Shown in pieces: positions 51,201 to 59,172 of a stretch of 64,000 bases of DNA (its first letter is position 1; every line of letters begins with the position of its first letter). Below the pieces are notes generated by a model, which saw only the letters and a list, made by a program, of their open reading frames with translations, had not been told where the DNA came from and searched no databases. This stretch comes from Flavobacterium sp. 1355 (lineage in GTDB: Bacteria > Bacteroidota > Bacteroidia > Flavobacteriales > Flavobacteriaceae): assembly GCF_017833415.1 (NCBI RefSeq), contig NZ_JAFICC010000010.1, positions 62,001 through 126,000 of the forward strand, in the 5' to 3' direction. Position numbers and translations under genes: made by a program.

Positions 51201-53903
51201 TTTTATTCCGACATATGTTTTGTATGGTGAATAAGTTGACGCCATGGCATCCATACTAAAATCTCCTCCTTCTTCGTATACTTTTGTTATAAAAGAAGCT
51301 CTTAACATTCCCGACGCCTGCCCTTGCAATTTTGGATTAATATTTACCGAAGCTCTTCCATTTGCATCTAGTTTTCCTGAAAAAATATTTACTTCTTCGG
51401 TACTAAATCGGCGAACTAAGTCATCAAAAGTATATTTTTCATAACCTTTAAAAGTAGTTTTCTGTTCGGAGAATTTAGCCTGCATTTCAACATTCAGGTT
51501 CTTTGCAATTGCTCCATGAAGCCAGGTTACTTCCAAATTACTTGAATTTGGGTAAGAGGAAGATAATATCGTATTTTTAAAACTATTCTTAATCTTTAAA
51601 CGATTTGGTTTTATCGTTTCAATTTTTATGTTTTTGTAGAATTTTGCACCACCAACACTTACCATTGCTTCCCAGCTTCCTGTTGGTGCATCCTGATCTG
51701 TTGGTACAATAAACGAATAATGATTTAAATCATTTGTTTTTTGAACCGTCTGATAAGTCACTTTTCCGTTTGGATCTGTTAACCTGAATTTTATCGGATG
51801 TGCTTTTGGCAATTTATTAGACGCATCATTCAAAATAAAAGATAAATACAAATTATCTCCCGGACGCCAAACACCACGTTCTCCATAAATGAAACCCTTT
51901 AGTCCTTTTTGCAGCGTTTCTCCTGAAACATCAAAATTACTTACCGATAATGAATTTCCGTCGTCAAGCTTTACATAGGTAGACTGATCTCCCAAAGTTA
52001 CAATAGCAAAATAGGCAAACTTATCAATCTGAAATGTTGCAATTCCTTCGCTGCTCGTGGCTTCTGTAGCAATTTTTTGCTGTTGAAAGCTGTATAAGTC
52101 TACCCTTGCGTTTGAAACAGGTTCTGTTGTAAGGATATTATTTACTGCAAATAAATACGATTTATTCTCTCCTCTCTTGGCAATTACACCCAAATCGGAA
52201 GCCAGAATATTGGTGGCAATTCTTGCATTATAATAATAAGATCCTGTACACGGATCCTGGCTTTCTCTCCATTCATAATCATCATAATAATAATCATCGT
52301 ATGAGTTGCCACTGTAATTCACATCGTTTTCATCAACTTCTTCTTCCTCTTCATTTTGATCTGTTTCTGTTTCTGATGTTTCACATTTATACAGAGAATA
52401 TTTCTTTTTGTATGAGAATTCGACTCTGTAAATTGCTCCCGGTTCGGGTTTGATTATTTTAGATAAATCCAAAGCAAAAGTGTTCCATTTACTCAAATTA
52501 ACCAAGGAGTTTTCTTTAAGATTTATGGTCGTTTTGGCAACGGGCTGAGAAACTCGTTTTAGATTTTGTGATCCGTTTAATTCATTGTTCTGAAGAAACT
52601 GTAGAATATTGTTCTTGTAAATCTTATAGACTTTTACATCTACAGCACTCAGATTTGCAGTTTCAAAATTTAGTTTCAGGTTGTTTGAACTTGGTAGAAT
52701 TGTTCCGTTTTTTACAAAACGCACATTTGGTTTTATCTGGTCAAAAGAGATTTTCTGTGTATAATTCTCTTTCATTTTCTGTCCATACTGGCTTTCTATT
52801 CCCTGAAAAACTTCTAATAATAGTTCTCCGGTTATAGTTTGCTCCGGCACTGTTTCCTCAACTACCTCTGTTTCTTCTTCTACAACTGCAGCGGCACTGT
52901 CTACAACAGCCGCGGCACTGTCAACCGAAACACTTGCCGAATCTACAGTGGCAACAGCAACAGGCTCTTCTGCAACAACTTCATGAACAACTTGTGGTGC
53001 TGCTTTTTCATTACTAAAATATACTTTGAGTATGTTTCCCTGTGTAGAAAATTTTAGATTGTTCGTGTTTTGAATGGCTACTAAACCTTTAAAATCCTGT
53101 CCTTTTTCCAGAGGCTCTGAAAAATTAATTGAAACCGACTGATTATTCTCATCCGGAACTTCAACTTTTATAATCTTAAATTCATTTATAGCTGTAATTG
53201 GAAAATCAATTTTCCCTTTCTGGTCTATATCAAAATCACTTCCATCATAAGAAATTTCAAGCTCACTTGGCTCAGAATAACGCTTAATATTATCAATAAT
53301 AAACTTAAATTCTTTTCCTGACTTTGCACCACTATCAAATTTAATCTGAAGGTCTTCTCCTTTCTGACTTGCCGAAACCAGTTTTTGAGCCGTTTCAAGG
53401 TCAATGTCATCTGCTGTTTTTAATACACAGTTTAAATATTGGGACTCTTTACTGCGTGACTGGATATCAAGCGTGTTTATTGTAAAATCCTGTTTAACCG
53501 TTTTTACTGTAAAATTAAATTTAGAAAGTTCCTTTTCCTTTTCTTTAGAAAGTGTAATTAGTTTATCTAAGTTTAGTGTAACCTGATATTCTGTACCCGG
53601 TTTTAATTTTTTCTCCGGAATAAAAGCTATTGTATTGCTGGAAAGCGCAACCACTTTCCCATTTACGCTTGGCGAAATATCGAATAAATCATCGTCAAGT
53701 TCTTCATTGATTTTCCATTCTTTTTTATCAAAAGCTAAAACCACACGTATGTCTGATTGCGAGGGAACTATCCCGCCGGTAAAACTAGTTATGTATTCTC
53801 TGAATAATGAAAAGTCAGAATTAAAATCGGCAGCTGATTTTCTGCCACAGGCTTGTAGAATAAAAAACACAAAAAATACGTAAACTAATTTTCTTGATTT
53901 CAC
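48216..53903 (-). CDS. Bacterial alpha-2-macroglobulin lipoprotein
   Basis: 1895-residue periplasmic protease-trapping lipoprotein (YfhM/bMG type). The signal peptide ends FILQAC (Cys19). Multiple MG domains follow; the MG2 region contains FIYGERGVWRPGDNLYLSFILND. The thioester motif is Cys1452-Val-Glu-Gln (YPHGCVEQTTS), so covalent trapping of proteases should be possible. The C-terminal alpha-helical thioester domain and receptor-like domain complete the fold. Two low-complexity regions stand out: a repeated VDSAAAVV segment rich in Val/Ala/Glu (plus-strand 52840-52990) and an acidic Tyr/Asp stretch (NSYDDYYYDDYEW). It belongs functionally with pbpC: bMG guards the cell when the wall is breached and PBP1C repairs it. 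Confidence 0.93.
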   Translation of the reverse strand: MKSRKLVYVFFVFFILQACGRKSAADFNSDFSLFREYITSFTGGIVPSQSDIRVVLAFDKKEWKINEELDDDLFDISPSVNGKVVALSSNTIAFIPEKKLKPGTEYQVTLNLDKLITLSKEKEKELSKFNFTVKTVKQDFTINTLDIQSRSKESQYLNCVLKTADDIDLETAQKLVSASQKGEDLQIKFDSGAKSGKEFKFIIDNIKRYSEPSELEISYDGSDFDIDQKGKIDFPITAINEFKIIKVEVPDENNQSVSINFSEPLEKGQDFKGLVAIQNTNNLKFSTQGNILKVYFSNEKAAPQVVHEVVAEEPVAVATVDSASVSVDSAAAVVDSAAAVVEEETEVVEETVPEQTITGELLLEVFQGIESQYGQKMKENYTQKISFDQIKPNVRFVKNGTILPSSNNLKLNFETANLSAVDVKVYKIYKNNILQFLQNNELNGSQNLKRVSQPVAKTTINLKENSLVNLSKWNTFALDLSKIIKPEPGAIYRVEFSYKKKYSLYKCETSETETDQNEEEEEVDENDVNYSGNSYDDYYYDDYEWRESQDPCTGSYYYNARIATNILASDLGVIAKRGENKSYLFAVNNILTTEPVSNARVDLYSFQQQKIATEATSSEGIATFQIDKFAYFAIVTLGDQSTYVKLDDGNSLSVSNFDVSGETLQKGLKGFIYGERGVWRPGDNLYLSFILNDASNKLPKAHPIKFRLTDPNGKVTYQTVQKTNDLNHYSFIVPTDQDAPTGSWEAMVSVGGAKFYKNIKIETIKPNRLKIKNSFKNTILSSSYPNSSNLEVTWLHGAIAKNLNVEMQAKFSEQKTTFKGYEKYTFDDLVRRFSTEEVNIFSGKLDANGRASVNINPKLQGQASGMLRASFITKVYEEGGDFSMDAMASTYSPYKTYVGIKSPEPNKYGMLETRTNNRFDIVTVDENGRPRAVRDLEVKVYKVEWRWWWDASSDNLSNYNSSEATTSYKTFKVNTDSRGKGSVQFALADEEWGRYLIRVSDENGGHATALTVNIDWPIWSGKTRNTDASTANMLVFSTDKKDYAVGEKAQISFPSSEGGRALISIENGSKVIKTLWVETKKGETKAEVPIIAEMAPNVYFNITLLQPHASTKNDSPIRMYGIVPIGVVDKNTKLEPTITMSDVLRPEQSFPIKVSEKSGKEMTYTIAIVDEGLLDLTRFKTPNAWDSFYVREALGVKTWDVYDDVIGAYGGKVNQIFSIGGDQDLGGGKAKKANRFKPVVIYLGPFKLEKGQTKTHQVTLPKYIGSVRTMVVAGDAATSAYGSVEKATPVRSPLMVLASLPRKISPSEKVTIPVTVFATEKNIKNVKVQIKTSNGLKVIGSAAQNVTFTQPDEKMAYFNLAVGNLTGIAKVQIVATSGSQKSSYDVEIDMTNPNPVTNTYTDVVLPPNSSKTISWKTFGVSGSNKAKLEVSSMPTINLNGRLQYLIQYPHGCVEQTTSSVFPQLFLSDVADIDATRQQLIQKNVTAGITRLGSFQLPNGGLSYWQGNTIADDWGTSYAGHFIIEAEKKGYVLPINFKSKWISYQQKEAKKWRFEPRYGNDLAQAYRLYTLALAGSPDLSSMNRLRETNEISNESKLRLAAAYVLAGQKSAGLTLLLHSKIDDNSDDYSYYYYGSDDRNRAMALETLLLLNQKENSFLMAAKLAKNMASDQWMSTQTTAYCLYAMSKFSLNNGPKGIDIQFSKDGKSQNIKTSKTVADRSLVVKSGTNSITLKNNKKNTIYVRVLNTGILPIGQENAIENNLSAGIVFRNRKGSVIDVSRIAQGTEFVAEVTIRNQKNEHVQNVALSQILPSGFEIVNTRFTDYGEATNNTADYIDIRDDRTNFYFGLKAGETKTFKILLNASYLGNYYLPGLQCEAMYDHTFLARTKGFWVQVVK

Positions 53904-54129
53904 TTTTATCTGGAGTTAATGGTTAACAAATTAGAAATTTAATACGATTTGCGGGGGGAAAGTTATACGAGCAAAATACAAATTAAATCGAGATAAAAGT
54001 AAATTATTTTTGTGGTTGTTAAGAAGAAAATTCTTTAAATTATTATTATTATTTTTTGTCTCATTCAACAAAAAATTTCTTTAAGTTCTGTCCTAGTTCT
54101 GATAGAATTTAAAACATTTACAAGGAAAA

Positions 54130-54573
54130 TTATTTACGTCTTTCTATAAAAAAGCGTTTCATTAACTCTGCAGCTTCATTGGCCATAACTCCCGAAACTA
54201 CAGTAGTTTTTGGGTGCAGTTTTGTACCCATTGTCATAAAACCGCGTTGCTCATCTCTGGCTCCAAAAACAATTTTGGTAATCTGGCTCCAATACAACGC
54301 GCCTGCACACATCTGGCAAGGCTCAAGTGTAACATACAAAGTACAGTCTTTCAGATATTTTCCTCCCAGAAAATTAGCCGCTGCTGTAATGGCCTGCATT
54401 TCGGCATGCGCCGTTACATCATTTAGTAATTCGGTCAGATTATGGGTTCTGGCAATAATTTTGTCTGCAACAACGATTACAGCTCCAACAGGAATTTCGC
54501 CTTTATCAAAAGCCATTTCAGCTTCCTGCAAAGCTTTCTTCATAAAATATTCGTCGGTGAAGGGATTTATCAT
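54130..54573 (-). CDS. tadA: tRNA-specific adenosine deaminase
   Basis: 147-residue zinc deaminase that converts A34 to inosine in the tRNA-Arg(ACG) anticodon. The catalytic set is His56-Ala-Glu58 (VTAHAEMQAI) and Cys86/Cys89 in LEPCQMCAGAL. The TadA-typical GEIPVGAVIV and ARTHNLTE blocks are present, which separate it from cytosine or guanine deaminases. Single gene. The 226 bp between it and the alpha-2-macroglobulin gene contain no gene and no clear consensus promoter. Confidence 0.93.
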   Translation of the reverse strand: MINPFTDEYFMKKALQEAEMAFDKGEIPVGAVIVVADKIIARTHNLTELLNDVTAHAEMQAITAAANFLGGKYLKDCTLYVTLEPCQMCAGALYWSQITKIVFGARDEQRGFMTMGTKLHPKTTVVSGVMANEAAELMKRFFIERRK

Positions 54574-54637
54574 AATTGCAAAAATAGGATTTTAGAATGT
54601 ATTTTTTATTACATTTAAATTTTGAAATTTTAAATCG

Positions 54638-55393
54638 ATGGATAAATACAAAATCATTATTCCCGAACCCTGTCACCAAAACTGGGACAAAATGACTCCT
54701 AATGATAACGGAAGATTTTGTTTGAGCTGTAATAAGAATGTCGTCGATTTTACAAAAATGCCGCCTGATGAAATTCAGCAATATTTTGTTTCAAAAAACG
54801 GAACAAACATTTGTGGAAGATTTAAAAACACGCAGTTAGACCAAATGATTGTTCAGATTCCGAGTCGTGTTTTATATTCTCAAACCCATTATCATAAGAT
54901 GTTTTTACTGGCATTTTTTATTGCCATGGGAACTACTTTGTTTAGCTGCTCAGATAAAAATGGAGACAAACAAAAAATCGACAAAGTAGAGGTTGTATCT
55001 CCAGAACAGGAAGGATTTGCAACTGGCGGGCCACGTTTGCGTGTAGACGATACCGCTCTCTATAATAACTCTGTTAATTATGATGGTATTAAAAATCAGG
55101 CTGAGCTGGATGCCATAGCGCATCCGGAAATTGGAATGACTAAATTTTGTGATTTCATCAAAAAAAATTATGTCATTCCCAATAAATGCAAAAACCACAA
55201 AGAGACAATATACCTTTCATTTATTGTAGAAAAAGATGGCACCTTAAGTGAGATTAAAATTGAAAACAACATTGAAATGGAGAGTGCAAAAGAAATCTTA
55301 AGAGTATTGAAAATGTCTCCCAAATGGGCGGCCGGAAAAATAAACAATCATGAGGTTCGATCTGTTTATAATATGCCGATTAGATTTAAATAA
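54638..55393 (+). CDS. Cys4-domain / membrane segment / TonB C-terminal-like protein, first of tandem pair
   Basis: 251 residues, family not named. Residues 1-65 hold four Cys (12, 28, 31, 59) in PEPCxxNWDKM, GRFCLSCNKNVVDFT and NICGRF, suggesting a small metal-binding domain. Residues 87-104 (MFLLAFFIAMGTTLFSC) form one hydrophobic segment ending like a lipobox at Cys104. A linker leads to a TonB C-terminal-like domain (about 165-251; YLSFIVEKDGTLSEIKI ... LKMSPKWAAGKINNHEVRSVYNMPIRF). So the Cys4 part is probably cytoplasmic and the TonB-like part periplasmic. The next gene, 17 bp on, is a paralogue with identical Cys spacing. Confidence 0.8.
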   Translation: MDKYKIIIPEPCHQNWDKMTPNDNGRFCLSCNKNVVDFTKMPPDEIQQYFVSKNGTNICGRFKNTQLDQMIVQIPSRVLYSQTHYHKMFLLAFFIAMGTTLFSCSDKNGDKQKIDKVEVVSPEQEGFATGGPRLRVDDTALYNNSVNYDGIKNQAELDAIAHPEIGMTKFCDFIKKNYVIPNKCKNHKETIYLSFIVEKDGTLSEIKIENNIEMESAKEILRVLKMSPKWAAGKINNHEVRSVYNMPIRFK

Positions 55394-55410
55394 TCCCCGC
55401 TTTTTAATTT

Positions 55411-56274
55411 ATGAATATAAAACAAATAACTATTCCGGAACCCTGCAATGAAAACTGGGACAAAATGACTCCAAAAGAAAATGGCCGTTTCTGCATGAGC
55501 TGTTCTAAAACGGTTGTTGATTTTACTTCGTTGCTGCCTGATGAAATTCAACATTTTTTCATTCAAAATCAAAATAATAAAATTTGCGGGAGATTTAGAA
55601 AATCTCAATTAGATACGATCAACATTCAAATTCCAAATCAGGTTTTTTACTCCCAAACAAGTTACCACAAAATGTTTTTGCTTGCATTGTTTGCTGCTAT
55701 GGGAACCACTTTATTTAGCTGTGCCGACAAGAATGGTAATAAGAAAAAAATAGACAAAGTAGAAGTCGTTACAGACAATGTTCCCACTGAGCATATTTTG
55801 CTTGGCGAGCCCACAATTGATGAAACCGATACAAATCAGTCTATTGTACCGCCTCCGCCGCCTGCAAAAGTGGATCAGGTGAAATTTGTAAAAGGCGAAC
55901 CAGAAATAAAATCAAAAAAAGTTGATTATAATAAAAAAAAGCAAGAAACTATTGTTGAAGATGTAGTGTATAATGGAGGCGTTGCAATAGAAACAAATGC
56001 CGAATTCCCGGGTGGCATTGACCAATTCTATAATTTTTTTGGAAAAGAATTTAAAAAACCAGACGATATTGCAACCACAAATCCCAAACTTACTATTTCA
56101 TTTTTGGTAGAAAGAAATGGTTCTATGTCTTTCTTGCAATCGGAGCCAGCCATTGACAAAACGTTACAAACAGAAATTATAAGAGTTTTAAGTCTCTCTC
56201 CCAAATGGCAGCCTGCAGAATCTAATGGAAGAAAAATAAGACGACAATATTCATTGCCAATAGTTTTACAATAA
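55411..56274 (+). CDS. Cys4-domain / membrane segment / TonB C-terminal-like protein, second of tandem pair
   Basis: 287-residue paralogue of the preceding protein. Cys12, Cys28, Cys31 and Cys59 are in exactly the same positions (PEPCNENWDKMTP, GRFCMSCSKTVVDFT, KICGRF). The membrane segment MFLLALFAAMGTTLFSC is nearly identical and is followed by ADKNGNKKKIDKVEVV. The linker is longer and contains a Pro run (IVPPPPPAKVD), as in TonB proteins spanning the periplasm. The TonB C-terminal-like domain is at about 205-287 (LTISFLVERNGSMSFLQSE ... LSLSPKWQPAESNGRKIRRQYSLPIVLQ). Energy transduction to a TonB-dependent receptor is possible, but no ExbB/ExbD is nearby. Confidence 0.8.
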   Translation: MNIKQITIPEPCNENWDKMTPKENGRFCMSCSKTVVDFTSLLPDEIQHFFIQNQNNKICGRFRKSQLDTINIQIPNQVFYSQTSYHKMFLLALFAAMGTTLFSCADKNGNKKKIDKVEVVTDNVPTEHILLGEPTIDETDTNQSIVPPPPPAKVDQVKFVKGEPEIKSKKVDYNKKKQETIVEDVVYNGGVAIETNAEFPGGIDQFYNFFGKEFKKPDDIATTNPKLTISFLVERNGSMSFLQSEPAIDKTLQTEIIRVLSLSPKWQPAESNGRKIRRQYSLPIVLQ

Positions 56275-56317
56275 AAACCTTAAACACATCTCCATAATAA
56301 AATTAAATTTAAAACCG

Positions 56318-56325
56318 TAAATTTG
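56318..56325 (+). promoter_or_regulatory. Candidate dxs -7 box
   Basis: TAAATTTG matches TANNTTTG exactly, 14 bp before the dxs ATG. No -33 TTG at a suitable distance. Confidence 0.45.
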
Positions 56326-56339
56326 TTTTTTATTCAAAA

Positions 56340-58121
56340 ATGAAAAGCAATTTACTTTCGAACATAAACAACCCAGCCGATTTACGTTTACTCAGCGAAA
56401 CCCAGTTACCACAATTGGCCAAAGAATTACGTGATTTTATCATTGATATTGTTTCCGTAAAAGAAGGACATCTGGGGGCTAGTCTTGGCGTTGTAGAACT
56501 TACGATTGCGCTGCATTATGTTTTTAATACACCAGAGGATTTATTGGTTTGGGATGTTGGGCATCAGGCTTACGGGCATAAAATCCTAACGGAAAGAAAA
56601 CATAATTTTGATACCAACAGACAACTCGGTGGAATTTCGGGATTTCCAAAAAGAAGCGAAAGCATTTATGACACTTTTGGTGTTGGCCACTCTTCTACTT
56701 CAATTTCTGCGGCGCTTGGAATGGCGATTGCCTCAAAACTGAAAGGTGAAATAAACAAACAGCACATTGCGGTTATTGGAGATGCTTCTATTGCGTCGGG
56801 AATGGCTTTTGAAGGTTTAAATCATGCCGGAGTTACAGATGCAAATATTCTGGTTATCCTAAATGATAACGCAATTGGAATTGATCCGAGTGTTGGTGCG
56901 TTAAAAAAATATTTGACTGCGGTTAAAAACGGTAAAAATCCTAAACAGAATAACATTATAAAATCCTTGAATTTTGATTATTCGGGACCAATTGACGGTC
57001 ATGATTTTCCGAATTTAATTAAAGAATTAAACCGATTAAAAAAGATCAAGGGACCAAAATTCCTTCATATTGTCACTACAAAAGGCAAAGGTTTACAGCA
57101 AGCCGAAGAAAATCAGGTAAAATATCACGCACCGGGAAAATTTGACGCATCTACAGGAGAACTTCATTTTAAATCTGAAGAAAATTTACCTCCAAAATAT
57201 CAGGATGTTTTTGGTTTAACCATTTTGGATTTAGCCAGAAAGAATGAAAAAATCATAGGTATTACGCCTGCAATGCCATCGGGAAGTTCCTTAAAGTTTA
57301 TGATGGATGAAATTCCTGAACGTGCTTTTGATGTTGGAATTGCAGAGCAACATGCTGTAACGCTTGCCGCCGGAATGGCGACTCAGGGTATGGTTGTGTA
57401 TTGCAATATATATTCAACATTTCTTCAACGGGCGTATGACCAGGTGATTCATGATGTTGCTTTGCAAAATTTACCCGTAATTTTCTGTCTGGACCGCGCA
57501 GGTTTGGTTGGTGAAGACGGAGCAACGCATCACGGGGTTTTTGACATTGCGTATTTAAGAACAATTCCCAATATAATTATTTACGCACCAATCAACGAAA
57601 TTGCATTACAAAATATTCTTTATTCTGCTCAATTTGGACTGAATCATCCAATCGCAATTCGATATCCAAGAGGGAGAGGCGTTTTACCTAACTGGGAAGT
57701 AGAAAATTTCGGACAATACGAAAATGTTAAAATTGGAAAGGCAATCCGCCTGAAAAATGGCACTAAAACAGCCGTTTTATCCACTGGAACTATTGGCAAT
57801 AATGTAATTACAGCTCTTAACGAGTGTCCTAATGCTGAGAATATTGCGCATTATGACTTCCCTTTTATTAAACCTCTGGATAATAACCTATTACAGGAGA
57901 TCTTTAATAAGTATAAAACGGTTATTACAATTGAAGACGGTGCAATAAAAGGAGGTTTTGGAAGTTCCATTTTAGAATTTGCGGCTGAAAATAACTTCAC
58001 TAATGCAATCAAAATTTTAGGTGTACCAGATACATTTATTGAGCATGGAACGGTCTTGGAATTACAACAAATGTGCAAAATTGACGTTAAAAGTTTGGTA
58101 TTTCTTTTTTCAAACCACTGA
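56340..58121 (+). CDS. dxs: 1-deoxy-D-xylulose-5-phosphate synthase
   Basis: 593-residue thiamine-dependent enzyme condensing pyruvate and glyceraldehyde 3-phosphate, the first step of the non-mevalonate isoprenoid pathway. Seen in order: KEGHLGASLGVVELTIALHYVF, the DxD-like DVGHQAYGHKILT, the TPP motif GDASIASGMAFEGLNHAG with NDN, IAEQHAVTLAAGMATQG in the transketolase pyrimidine domain, DRAGLVGEDGATHHGVFD and a C-terminal transketolase domain. It is about 30 residues shorter than the E. coli enzyme, mostly in the loop after the TPP motif, which is usual in Bacteroidota as far as I recall. Confidence 0.95.
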   Translation: MKSNLLSNINNPADLRLLSETQLPQLAKELRDFIIDIVSVKEGHLGASLGVVELTIALHYVFNTPEDLLVWDVGHQAYGHKILTERKHNFDTNRQLGGISGFPKRSESIYDTFGVGHSSTSISAALGMAIASKLKGEINKQHIAVIGDASIASGMAFEGLNHAGVTDANILVILNDNAIGIDPSVGALKKYLTAVKNGKNPKQNNIIKSLNFDYSGPIDGHDFPNLIKELNRLKKIKGPKFLHIVTTKGKGLQQAEENQVKYHAPGKFDASTGELHFKSEENLPPKYQDVFGLTILDLARKNEKIIGITPAMPSGSSLKFMMDEIPERAFDVGIAEQHAVTLAAGMATQGMVVYCNIYSTFLQRAYDQVIHDVALQNLPVIFCLDRAGLVGEDGATHHGVFDIAYLRTIPNIIIYAPINEIALQNILYSAQFGLNHPIAIRYPRGRGVLPNWEVENFGQYENVKIGKAIRLKNGTKTAVLSTGTIGNNVITALNECPNAENIAHYDFPFIKPLDNNLLQEIFNKYKTVITIEDGAIKGGFGSSILEFAAENNFTNAIKILGVPDTFIEHGTVLELQQMCKIDVKSLVFLFSNH

Positions 58122-58167
58122 AAAGAATTATTTTGCGAAGCCAAAAAAAAATCAAAATTCAAGCCTA

Positions 58168-59172
58168 ATGAAATTATTTCGATTCACCTTATTACTTTTA
58201 CTCTTTACGTTTACTGCTACAATTTCTGCGCAGGGTATTATTAAAACGACTTTAGAACCAAACCAGCTTCCGAAACCGCCTTCTAACTGGACTAAAAAAA
58301 ATCAGCTGGGTTTTGACATTTCCGAAATTGCTTTTGTGAATTGGAGTGCCGGGGGAACAAGTTCTATTTCGGGTTTATTTAAAGGTGAATTTTCAAGAAC
58401 ATATATAAAAGGGAATCACAAGTGGTTTAATGAATTAATTATTAAGTACGGTTTAAACAAACAAGATGGTACCGAACTTAGAAAAACAGATGATGCTGTC
58501 CAGCTTAACTCAACGTACGGATTTAGAAGAGATACAACGTCAAACTGGTACTATTCTGCAAAATATAACTTCAATACTCAATTTACAAACGGTTATAATT
58601 ATCCCAATAAGGATATTGCTATATCGAAACCATTTGCACCTGCTTACATCTTTCTGGGAGCCGGAGCAGAAAATTCTAACAAAGCAAAAAACAGGACTTT
58701 TTACTTCTCTCCTATAACATTAAAAACTACTTTGGTTTTAGACCAGTACCTGGCAAACCAGGGAGCATTTGGTGTTAAAAAAGCTGTTTATGCACCTGAT
58801 CCTCTTGATCCAAACGCTCAGATTTTAGTTGAAGAAGGACAAAAAGTAAAAGCCGAATTTGGTATTTTGTTAACGGCGTACATGAAAAATGAAATCTTCA
58901 AAAACATTTTTTATGAAAACAGACTAACGTTATATACCGATTACCTCAACAGATTTGGAAACGTAGACGTTGATTACGACACACGTCTGGACCTTGTTGT
59001 TAATGCTTATGTAAAAGCAAATATTGGTATTCACTTAGTATATGACGACGATATTAAAACCAAAAAAGATGTTGTAGATCCTGTAACCGGAAATACAAGT
59101 CAGGTTAATGACGGGCCAAGAGCTCAGCTAAGACAGGTTTTGGGAGTTGGCCTCGTGTATGCTTTTCAATAA
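58168..59172 (+). CDS. DUF3078 family outer-membrane-like protein
   Basis: 334 residues with a signal peptide (MKLFRFTLLLLLFTFTATISAQ), hence exported. I chose the ATG at 58168, since earlier in-frame codons overlap dxs and spoil the signal peptide. Features such as NWTKKNQLGFDISEIAFVNWSAGGTSSISGL, NHKWFNELIIKYGLNKQDG, RKTDDAVQLNSTYGF and the final ARAQLRQVLGVGLVYAFQ-like strand (ending in Phe-Gln) fit DUF3078, a Bacteroidota family probably forming a beta-barrel. Function unknown. It follows dxs by 46 bp, and its stop codon abuts the convergent dgt stop without a gap. Confidence 0.88.
   Translation: MKLFRFTLLLLLFTFTATISAQGIIKTTLEPNQLPKPPSNWTKKNQLGFDISEIAFVNWSAGGTSSISGLFKGEFSRTYIKGNHKWFNELIIKYGLNKQDGTELRKTDDAVQLNSTYGFRRDTTSNWYYSAKYNFNTQFTNGYNYPNKDIAISKPFAPAYIFLGAGAENSNKAKNRTFYFSPITLKTTLVLDQYLANQGAFGVKKAVYAPDPLDPNAQILVEEGQKVKAEFGILLTAYMKNEIFKNIFYENRLTLYTDYLNRFGNVDVDYDTRLDLVVNAYVKANIGIHLVYDDDIKTKKDVVDPVTGNTSQVNDGPRAQLRQVLGVGLVYAFQ

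Noticed and set aside
54179..54595. Open frame of 138 codons antisense to tadA
   Set aside because: tadA has all catalytic residues on the other strand; the antisense product has no recognisable features.
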